A stretch of 7,952 bases of DNA, from NCBI GenBank assembly GCA_040005555.1, contig JBDTYT010000075.1, forward strand, positions 1 to 7,952. Direction: 5' to 3'. Numbering within the stretch: position 1 is the first letter of the stretch; every line of letters starts with the position of its first letter. A program made the translations under genes and the position numbers. The DNA comes from JBDTYT01 sp040005555. Lineage in GTDB: Bacteria; Actinomycetota; UBA4738; HRBIN12. Shown one piece after another: positions 1-7,364 of the stretch. Below the pieces are notes generated by a model. The model worked only from the letters and a program-made list of their open reading frames with translations. It did no database searches and was not told where the DNA came from.

Positions 1-101
1 CGGTGAAGGCGTTCGAGGACATCGGCATCGACGAGCTGATCTTCGACGCCACGGTCCGAGATCCCGGGCAGATCGACCTGCTGGCCGACGCGGTCCTCTG
101 A
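1..101 (+). CDS. C-terminal fragment, probable LLM-class F420-dependent oxidoreductase
   Basis: Only the last 32 codons are in the window, reading from position 3 to a TGA at 99-101; the gene begins off the left edge. The tail reads [12 protein letters not shown], then a [12 protein letters not shown] segment. This resembles the C-terminal strand and helix of luciferase-like (LLM) TIM-barrel oxidoreductases, where a phrase of the type 'F.dAG.DEl.l' precedes the last helix. Such enzymes commonly use coenzyme F420 (some use FMN) for hydride transfer and are abundant in actinobacteria. The cofactor-binding part is not visible, so the cofactor and substrate cannot be judged. The assignment rests on a short match from memory; another TIM-barrel protein is possible. 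Confidence 0.55.
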   Translation, partial: VKAFEDIGIDELIFDATVRDPGQIDLLADAVL

Positions 102-111
102 GCCGTCCTCG

Positions 112-117
112 TACACT
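112..117 (+). promoter_or_regulatory. Possible -10 element for the cyclophilin gene
   Basis: The 43-bp gap between the upstream stop and the cyclophilin start contains TACACT, which fits the TAnnnT pattern of sigma-70-type -10 boxes. Transcription would start near 123-125, leaving a leader of about 20 nt that holds the Shine-Dalgarno sequence. No convincing -35 hexamer lies about 17 bp upstream, which is common in GC-rich actinobacteria but leaves the call weak. Confidence 0.3.
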
Positions 118-132
118 GTCGCCTTCCCGACC

Positions 133-139
133 GAGGAGG
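133..139 (+). promoter_or_regulatory. Shine-Dalgarno site that fixes the cyclophilin GTG start
   Basis: GAGGAGG lies 5 nt before the GTG at 145 and is a strong match to the anti-Shine-Dalgarno sequence. It supports the GTG start, giving an N-terminus ([11 protein letters not shown]) that leads straight into the first beta strand of the cyclophilin fold. Confidence 0.7.
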
Positions 140-144
140 CGCTC

Positions 145-654
145 GTGACGACCGCGACGTTCGTGACGAACAGGGGCTCGTTCCGCGTTGAGCTCATGCC
201 CGACCATGCGCCGAAGACGGTGGAGAACTTCGTGGCGCTCGCGTCCGGGACGAAGGAGTGGACCGACCCACGCGACGGCGCGAAGAAGACCGCGCCCCTG
301 TACGACGGCACGGTCTTCCATCGGGTGATCACGAACTTCATGATCCAGGGCGGCGATCCAACGGGAACCGGAACCGGCGGACCCGGGTACCGTTTCGCCG
401 ACGAGGTGCCCTTCGACGGGCCGTCCTTCGACCGCCGGGGCCTGCTCGCGATGGCGAACGCCGGCCCGGGGACGAACGGGTGCCAGTTCTTCATCACCGT
501 CGGCGCGACGCCTCACCTCACCGGCAAACACACGATCTTCGGCGAGGTCACGGAGGGCTACGACGTTGTGGAGGCCATCTCGAAGGTCCCGACCGGCGCC
601 CAAGATCGCCCGTCCGACGAGGTCGTGCTCGAGCGGGTCGAGATCACCGACTGA
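145..654 (+). CDS. ppiA: Cyclophilin-type peptidyl-prolyl cis-trans isomerase
   Basis: 169 aa, one complete cyclophilin domain, no signal peptide and no membrane segment, so a cytoplasmic protein-folding enzyme that isomerises Xaa-Pro bonds. The [14 protein letters not shown] motif (residues 58-71) supplies the catalytic Arg60 plus Phe65, Met66 and Gln68. The [14 protein letters not shown] segment (103-116) supplies Ala104, Asn105, Gln114 and Phe116, and Leu125 and His129 complete the pocket. Position numbers come from my alignment by eye to human cyclophilin A. The tryptophan important for cyclosporin binding (Trp121 in CypA) is His124 here, as in many bacterial homologues, which predicts weak drug sensitivity. 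The usual Ser of the GSQFF motif is Cys113. The insert around residues 38-55 and the HTIFGEV and VVEAISK phrases resemble mycobacterial PpiA. It starts at GTG with a good Shine-Dalgarno site. It probably has its own promoter and could read through into the dioxygenase gene 57 bp downstream. Confidence 0.95.
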   Translation: MTTATFVTNRGSFRVELMPDHAPKTVENFVALASGTKEWTDPRDGAKKTAPLYDGTVFHRVITNFMIQGGDPTGTGTGGPGYRFADEVPFDGPSFDRRGLLAMANAGPGTNGCQFFITVGATPHLTGKHTIFGEVTEGYDVVEAISKVPTGAQDRPSDEVVLERVEITD

Positions 655-685
655 GCTCGGCGCGGAGCCGTCCCGGGAACCCTCG

Positions 686-697
686 GAGGACGTCCTC
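686..697. repeat. 12-bp perfect palindrome before the dioxygenase start
   Basis: GAGGACGTCCTC is its own reverse complement and sits in the 57-bp gap between the cyclophilin stop and the dioxygenase ATG, 14 bp before that ATG. It is the only clear dyad in the gap. It could be an operator half-site pair or a small hairpin in a read-through mRNA, but short palindromes arise by chance in GC-rich DNA. No second copy was noticed next to other genes here. Confidence 0.35.
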
Positions 698-711
698 GGT
701 CTGGTGCGTGG

Positions 712-1506
712 ATGATCTCCGAGACACGCGCCCCGAGTCGAGCGGTGCTGGAGTCCTTCGAGCGCGACGGCTACGCGGTGATCGAAGGCGCCCTCGCACC
801 CCAAACGGTCGACCGCCTGCTGGGAGCCATCGACCGGACGTGGGCACGGGAACGCGGGTCCCCTCCCGCCTCCGGCGCTCCGCCGTTGCACCTGCTGGCG
901 TTCTGCGGTCGCGAGGCGGCGTTCCTGGAGCTGCTCGACCATCCCGCAACGCTGCCGTTCGTCCTCGACGTACTCGGCCCGAACATCTTCATGTATCACT
1001 GCCACCTCGACGTCCACCCGCCCGAGCCCGACGCGCGCCGGCCGTGGATGTGGCACCAGGACGGAGGCATCATGAACCGGGACCTGGAGTCCGACCCTCG
1101 CCCGCGCATGTCGGTCAAAGTGGGGTACTTCCTCACCGACGTGTCCCGGCCGGGCTTCGGCAACTTCGTCGTGTTGCCCGGCTCTCACCGCCGCAACACG
1201 ATCGAGCGGCCGGCCGAGGGCGACAACGACCTCCCGGGCGCCAGGCCGATCCTCGCTCGACCGGGCGATGCTGTGCTGTTCGACCGTCGGGTGTGGCACA
1301 TGCGCAGCCCGAACCGCTCCGACCGGACGCGCAAGGCGCTGTTCTTCGCCTACACGTACCGCTGGATCCGCGAGCGCGACGAGCTCTACATCCGGCCCGA
1401 TCTGCTCGACCTCATCACGCCGGCACGAGCCCAACTCCTGGGAGCGGGGGCGGACGCCGCGCACTTCTGGATGCCGGACCACGTGGATCTTCCACTGAAG
1501 CGCTGA
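712..1506 (+). CDS. Phytanoyl-CoA dioxygenase (PhyH) family Fe(II)/2-oxoglutarate oxygenase
   Basis: 264 aa, a normal size for the bacterial PhyH family. The N-terminal FERDGYAVIEGAL phrase (residues 16-28) is the family opening ('F..dGyvvi.g.l'). The iron-binding triad is visible: His115 and Asp117 in WHQDGG (114-119) and the distal His196 in WHMRSPN (195-201). Arg207, in RTRKALFFAY, is the likely 2-oxoglutarate carboxylate ligand. GNFVVLPGSHRRN (150-162) matches the conserved '.G.l.vlPGSH' segment before the distal histidine. Family members hydroxylate, epimerise or halogenate varied small molecules, so the substrate cannot be named. There is no signal peptide, so it acts in the cytoplasm. 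ATG 712 is the first in-frame start I find near the family N-terminus, but it lacks a well-placed Shine-Dalgarno site; a GGAGGA at 685-690 lies 21 nt away. No pathway partner is adjacent, and the stop is 6 bp from the typA stop on the other strand. Confidence 0.88.
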   Translation: MISETRAPSRAVLESFERDGYAVIEGALAPQTVDRLLGAIDRTWARERGSPPASGAPPLHLLAFCGREAAFLELLDHPATLPFVLDVLGPNIFMYHCHLDVHPPEPDARRPWMWHQDGGIMNRDLESDPRPRMSVKVGYFLTDVSRPGFGNFVVLPGSHRRNTIERPAEGDNDLPGARPILARPGDAVLFDRRVWHMRSPNRSDRTRKALFFAYTYRWIRERDELYIRPDLLDLITPARAQLLGAGADAAHFWMPDHVDLPLKR

Positions 1507-1512
1507 GGAGGA

Positions 1513-3348
<1,836 letters not shown>

Positions 3349-3412
3349 GGGCGTCCGCTCCAGGGTATCGTTCGCACTACAGACCCGACTCCGCACGCAC
3401 GAAGGGAGACGC
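3349..3412. promoter_or_regulatory. Divergent promoter region between typA and the transporter operon
   Basis: These 64 bp separate the typA start from the start of the binding-protein gene, so at least one promoter, and probably both, must lie here or reach into the flanking coding sequence. TATCGT at 3366-3371 fits a TAnnnT -10 pattern for the plus strand. On the minus strand only weak candidates such as CGATAC are seen. No good -35 hexamer, operator dyad or riboswitch fold is evident. The spacing makes the two promoters likely to overlap. Confidence 0.4.
3402..3408 (+). promoter_or_regulatory. Shine-Dalgarno site that fixes the potD-like start
   Basis: AAGGGAG lies 4 nt before the ATG at 3413. 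It decides between this start and an in-frame ATG 43 codons upstream (3284), which would read antisense through typA and would bury the twin-arginine signal inside the protein. Confidence 0.65.
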
Positions 3413-4696
3413 ATGTCGCATCCCAAAGACCGCAGGAGCCCGATCAGCCGTCGAGAGTTCCTCCGCCGAGCGGGGATGACGGGAGTGGCGGTCCCCTCGA
3501 TGGCTGCCATCCTCGCGGCCTGCTCGAAGGACAACGGAAACGGCGCGGGCTCGAGCGGGGCGAGCGGCGCCACGGACGGCGGATTGCAGCTCGCGCGGCC
3601 CGACAACCCGATCACGCTCCCGATCACCAGCGACAACCCGGCGATCCCCGACGACGTGCAGCCGGAGGCGGGCCCCCTGAAGATCCTCGGCTACAGCGCC
3701 TACATCTGGAAGAAGGTCCTCAACCAGTTCACCGCGGCCACGGGGGCCGACGTCGAGTACAGCGTCTTCGACACCCCTGAGCAGATGGTCCAGATGATCC
3801 AAGCGGGCGGCTCGCACTTCGACCTGATCGTCACGGTCACCCTCGAGAACGTCGGCAAGCTCGCGCAGGGCGGGTTGATCCAGCCGCTCAACAGGACGTA
3901 CATCCCGAACTTCTCGAACCTGTGGCAGAGCCTGCAGAGCCCCTTCTACGACGTGAACTCGCAGTACACGGTGCCGTACACCGTGTACACGACCGGCATC
4001 GGGTTCCGCAACGACCTGGTGACGGACGACATCGCGGCCATGGACAACCCATACGACATCTTGTTCGACCCCAAGTACGCCGGGCAGACGCACCTGCTGA
4101 ACGGCGCCCGCGACACCCTCTCGGCCGCGTTGCTGCGCATGGGTGCCGACGTCAACACCGACGACACCGCGGTGCTCGACCAGGCGCAGCAGATGCTGCT
4201 CGGCGGCGTCGCGGCCATGAACTGGAAGTTCGATCACACGGACTACAACGAGCTCGGCCAGTTCCTGATCCATCAGACGTGGTCGGGTCAGGTCTCGTAT
4301 TACCAGTACTACCTGCCGAAGGGCCTCGAGATCACGCAGTACAGCTACGTATGGCCGCCCGTGGCCGCCGGCGGCAGGGACGGGATCTTGACGAACGACG
4401 TCTTCGCCATCACGAAGGGCGCAGCGAGCCCGGTCCTGGCGCACACGATGATCGACTTCCTGCTGGATCCGACGAACGCCATCACGAACTACAGTTACGA
4501 GGGCTTCCAGCCACCGATCGCACAGTTCGACAACGCGAAGGCGGTCTCGGACGGCATCGTGCCGGCGAACCTGGCGAACTCGCTGCTCACCGAGGATGAG
4601 TTCAACCTGCCGAACGCGGTTCGCGAGCTCGAGCTCGCTCCGAGCGTCAACCAGCTCTACCAGCAGATCTACCAAGAGGTGACGGGCGGCGCGTGA
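3413..4696 (+). CDS. potD: PotD-like extracellular solute-binding protein, Tat-exported lipoprotein
   Basis: 427 aa. The N-terminus has a twin-arginine motif SRREFLRR (12-19), a hydrophobic stretch (about 22-36) and a lipobox ILAAC, with Cys37 the predicted lipid-anchored residue. A Gly/Ser/Ala-rich tether follows (about 40-60), so the protein should sit on the outer face of the membrane. The mature part (about 88-424) follows the PotD/PotF pattern: [15 protein letters not shown] (97-111), FDLIV (136-140), [11 protein letters not shown] (188-198), TWSG (289-292), TNDVFAI (327-333) and IDFLLDP (347-353). Asp329 lines up with the PotD aspartate that holds a polyamine amine, and Trp290 with an aromatic of its pocket, by eye. 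PotD Asp168 appears to be a glycine here (about Gly231), so the ligand may be spermidine, putrescine or a different solute. It is the first gene of a cluster with two permeases 26 bp downstream. Confidence 0.87.
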   Translation: MSHPKDRRSPISRREFLRRAGMTGVAVPSMAAILAACSKDNGNGAGSSGASGATDGGLQLARPDNPITLPITSDNPAIPDDVQPEAGPLKILGYSAYIWKKVLNQFTAATGADVEYSVFDTPEQMVQMIQAGGSHFDLIVTVTLENVGKLAQGGLIQPLNRTYIPNFSNLWQSLQSPFYDVNSQYTVPYTVYTTGIGFRNDLVTDDIAAMDNPYDILFDPKYAGQTHLLNGARDTLSAALLRMGADVNTDDTAVLDQAQQMLLGGVAAMNWKFDHTDYNELGQFLIHQTWSGQVSYYQYYLPKGLEITQYSYVWPPVAAGGRDGILTNDVFAITKGAASPVLAHTMIDFLLDPTNAITNYSYEGFQPPIAQFDNAKAVSDGIVPANLANSLLTEDEFNLPNAVRELELAPSVNQLYQQIYQEVTGGA

Positions 4697-4722
4697 CCAC
4701 CTCGGCGGCTGCGTGAGGGTCC

Positions 4723-5646
4723 GTGCCTGAAGGGGCCGGATACGGCACCCGCGGGGCGTGGTTCCCCCGCTGGTTCTGGCCCTCGTTCGCGGCACCGGCC
4801 ACGATCTGGTTGCTCGGGCTGTTCGTCCTGCCGTTCTACGTCATCTTGGCGATCGCGTTCGGGCGACTGGATCCGATCTTCCTCACGCCGTTCCCCATCT
4901 ACGACCCGCTGCACTGGCAGTTCGGCCCGTTCCGAGACGTCGTCTCCGAGATCTTCACGAGCGGGTCCATCTTCCAGAACGCCTTCGCGCACACGCTGGT
5001 GTTCGTGGGCGTGGCGTCCGCACTGTGCCTATTGATCGGCTATCCGGTCGCGTACTTCATCGCTCGGCATGCAGGCCGCTGGAAGACGGTGTTCCTGGCG
5101 CTGTTCGTCGCACCGTTCTTCATCAGCTACATGATGCGGATGCTCGCCTGGATCAACCTGCTGCAGCCGAGCGGATACGTGAACCGCGCCCTACAGGGCC
5201 TGGGTCTCATCGAGGCACCGGTCGCGTGGCTGAACGGCAAACCGCTCACGGTGATGCTCGGCCTCGCCTACGGCTACATCCCCTATATGGTCCTGCCGCT
5301 GTTCGGTTCGCTCGACCGGATCGACACCGCAACGCTCGAGGCCAGTCGCGACCTGGGAGCGGGGCAGGTCTCGACGTTCTTCCGCGTGACGCTGCCGCTC
5401 TCCCGGCAGGCGATCTTGGCCGGCCTCGTCATCGTCACGCTCCCGATGTTCGGGGACTACTTCACCACCGCGTTGCTCGCGAGCACCCGGAACACGACCA
5501 TGGTCGGCACGCTCATCGTCAGCTCGGTGGAGAGCTCCTTGGTGCAGCGGGGGGCGTCCCTGGTGCTCATCCTGCTCGCGCTGCTGCTCGTCCCGATGCT
5601 CTACTACCTGCGCGCCACGCAGCGGGCGGCCGAGGGCGTGGCGTGA
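4723..5646 (+). CDS. potB: PotB-like ABC transporter permease
   Basis: 307 aa inner-membrane permease of the MetI-like (BPD_transp_1) fold. Six hydrophobic segments are visible at about 25-47, 87-114, 122-146, 175-197, 227-255 and 277-297. The cytoplasmic EAA loop that docks on the ATPase reads EASRDLGAG (206-214), followed by the TLPLSRQAI helix. It would pair with the PotC-like protein to form the channel that receives substrate from the lipoprotein. GTG 4723 is the first possible start: an in-frame TGA lies at 4714-4716. A GAGGG at 4715-4719 is only 3 nt away, a short spacing. Its stop overlaps the next start in a GTGA, indicating translational coupling. Substrate specificity is inferred from the neighbour and from overall resemblance to polyamine permeases. 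Confidence 0.9.
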   Translation: MPEGAGYGTRGAWFPRWFWPSFAAPATIWLLGLFVLPFYVILAIAFGRLDPIFLTPFPIYDPLHWQFGPFRDVVSEIFTSGSIFQNAFAHTLVFVGVASALCLLIGYPVAYFIARHAGRWKTVFLALFVAPFFISYMMRMLAWINLLQPSGYVNRALQGLGLIEAPVAWLNGKPLTVMLGLAYGYIPYMVLPLFGSLDRIDTATLEASRDLGAGQVSTFFRVTLPLSRQAILAGLVIVTLPMFGDYFTTALLASTRNTTMVGTLIVSSVESSLVQRGASLVLILLALLLVPMLYYLRATQRAAEGVA

Positions 5647-6509
5647 GCCGGCTCCGATCGTGGCTGCTGAACCCGTGGTCCCGCGCTCGATTCCTATGGG
5701 TCATCGCCGTCGCCTACGTGCTGTGGACGTTGCTGCCGGTGATCATCGCGGTCCTGTTCTCGTTCAACTCGACGCGATCGCTCACGTCATGGCAGGGGTT
5801 CTCGACCCGCTGGTACTTCAGCAACGTCAGCTCGGTGTGGAGGGACCCCGACCTGCGCTCCGCCCTCATCCAGAGCCTGAAGCTGTCGAGCCTCACCGTC
5901 CTGATCGCGGTCCCGCTCGGCGTCATGTTCGCGCTGGCGCTCGATCGCTGGCGAGGCCGCGGCTCGGCCACCGGGAACTTCCTCATGCTCGTCTCGTTCA
6001 TCACGCCCGAGATCGCGATCGGCGTCGCGCTGTTCCTGTTCTTCGCGCAGGTCGCCACCGGCATCGGGACGGGGTTCACGGCCCAGGTGCTCGGCCTCTC
6101 GATGTACATGATGGCCTACCCGGTCATCGTGGTCCGAGCGCGCCTGCTGTCGATCGGCAAGGAGTACGAGGAAGCGGCCATGGACCTCGGCGCTTCTCCG
6201 GTCGGAGCGCTCCGGCGCATCCTCGTGCCGCTGCTGAAGCCGGCGATCTTCGCGAGCGTCGCGATCGTGTTCGCGGCGTCGATCGACAACTTCGTCATCT
6301 CGCAGCGACTGTCGAAGGATGCCTCGACGCAGACGATCCCGATCTTGATCTACAGCTCCGCGCGGCGAGGACCCCTACCCTCGCTCAACGCGCTGGCGAG
6401 CATCACGCTGTTCGCGTCGATGATCCTCATCGGACTCGCCGTCCTCATCTACCGGCGCTCGACCCGTGGCGAGCGGTCGGCACCCGTCACGATCCCCATG
6501 GGCGTCTGA
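5643..6509 (+). CDS. potC: PotC-like ABC transporter permease
   Basis: 288 aa, the second half of the transmembrane channel. The opening shows a membrane helix (about 17-40) ending in LFSFNSTRS, then SWQGFSTRWY (49-58). These strongly resemble the start of E. coli PotC, where a similar SFNS...WQGF..RWY phrase occurs. Further hydrophobic segments lie at about 80-101, 113-137, 150-168, 202-218 and 250-270. The EAA loop reads EEAAMDLGAS (176-185), followed by the RRILVPLLKPAI helix. The start is the GTG at 5643, sharing four bases with the potB stop; the frame is open far upstream, but only as a shadow of potB. The C-terminal tail is short and polar, and no ATPase domain is fused. The next gene begins 3 bp after the stop. 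Confidence 0.91.
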   Translation: MSRLRSWLLNPWSRARFLWVIAVAYVLWTLLPVIIAVLFSFNSTRSLTSWQGFSTRWYFSNVSSVWRDPDLRSALIQSLKLSSLTVLIAVPLGVMFALALDRWRGRGSATGNFLMLVSFITPEIAIGVALFLFFAQVATGIGTGFTAQVLGLSMYMMAYPVIVVRARLLSIGKEYEEAAMDLGASPVGALRRILVPLLKPAIFASVAIVFAASIDNFVISQRLSKDASTQTIPILIYSSARRGPLPSLNALASITLFASMILIGLAVLIYRRSTRGERSAPVTIPMGV

Positions 6510-6512
6510 GCG

Positions 6513-7364
6513 ATGGGGCGCTCGACCCGTGACCGGTTGCGCATCGCCCCGGGAGCTCGGCGCGTGCTGGATCAGATCGATCCGGGCGCGGCACCGGGCG
6601 TTCGCGGCAAGAAGGAGGCCCTCCGCCGGGCCGCCAAGCTGCAGCTCGAGCTCGCCGATCTCCAGGAGCGACTGTTCGCGGAAGGCACGCGCTCGCTGCT
6701 CATCGTGCTGCAGGGCATGGACACGAGCGGGAAGGACGGCACGATCAAGCACGCCCTATCGGCGCTGAACCCATCGGGAGTCACGGTCACGTCGTTCAAG
6801 CAGCCCAGCGAGGAGGAGCTCGCGCACGACTTCCTGTGGCGGATCCGGCGGGCGCTCCCCCGGGCCGGCGAGATCGGCATCTTCAACCGCTCCCACTACG
6901 AGGACGTCGGGATCGTTCGCGTGCACTCGCTCGTGCCCGAGGCGGTTTGGGCATCACGCTACGACGTGATCAACCGCTTCGAGGACGGGCTCGTCACCGC
7001 GGGCACGCAGCTCGTGAAGGTGTTCCTCCACATCTCGAGCGAGGAGCAGCGGAAGCGACTCCTCAACCGCCTCGAGAACCCGAAGAAGCGGTGGAAGTTC
7101 AAGGAGGCCGACATCGACGAGCGCGGCCGATGGGACGACTACCGCGCTGCGTACGACGACGCCCTCGGGCGGTGCTCCACCGAGCACGCGCCGTGGTTCG
7201 TCATCCCGGCGAACCGCAAGTGGTATCGCAACTGGGCCGTCAGCCGCCTGCTAGTGGAGACCCTTCGCGAGATGGACCCGCGCTATCCCGAGCCGGAACT
7301 CGACATCCCCGCGCTCCGCGCCCGCCTGTCCGAGCCGGTCACTCGCTCTCGCACTGCTTCGTGA
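6513..7364 (+). CDS. ppk2: Polyphosphate kinase 2 family polyphosphate:nucleotide phosphotransferase
   Basis: 283 aa single-domain PPK2, a cytoplasmic P-loop enzyme that transfers phosphate between inorganic polyphosphate and nucleotides. Walker A reads GMDTSGKDG (68-76) with Lys74. Walker B lies in IGIFNRSHYEDV (121-132) with the family NRSHYE signature. TSFKQPSEEELAHDFLWR (93-110) and NPKKRWKF (189-196, basic lid region) match the single-domain group often annotated 'PPK2 family polyphosphate:nucleotide phosphotransferase'. That group includes enzymes phosphorylating AMP and/or ADP, and I cannot set the class by eye. The N-terminal half-helix LQLELADLQERLFAEGTRSLLIVLQ (43-67 region) is also typical, which supports the start. 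The ATG is 3 bp after the potC stop and has only a weak Shine-Dalgarno match, so it probably depends on translation of potC. The last 26 bp overlap the opposing RTX gene. Confidence 0.95.
   Translation: MGRSTRDRLRIAPGARRVLDQIDPGAAPGVRGKKEALRRAAKLQLELADLQERLFAEGTRSLLIVLQGMDTSGKDGTIKHALSALNPSGVTVTSFKQPSEEELAHDFLWRIRRALPRAGEIGIFNRSHYEDVGIVRVHSLVPEAVWASRYDVINRFEDGLVTAGTQLVKVFLHISSEEQRKRLLNRLENPKKRWKFKEADIDERGRWDDYRAAYDDALGRCSTEHAPWFVIPANRKWYRNWAVSRLLVETLREMDPRYPEPELDIPALRARLSEPVTRSRTAS

Noticed and set aside
3349..3636. A 96-residue N-terminal extension of TypA
   Set aside because: The extension has no family counterpart, overlaps the divergent binding-protein gene, and the conserved TypA N-terminus begins at the ATG at 3348.
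4623..4638. A 16-bp perfect palindrome, GCGAGCTCGAGCTCGC
   Set aside because: It lies inside potD-like coding sequence and is explained by consecutive Glu-Leu codons (GAG CTC); nothing suggests a regulatory role.
3377..4795. A 472-codon minus-strand frame opposite the potD-like gene
   Set aside because: The translation is low-complexity (Arg, Val, Asp, Leu) with no domain; the plus strand encodes a convincing Tat lipoprotein.
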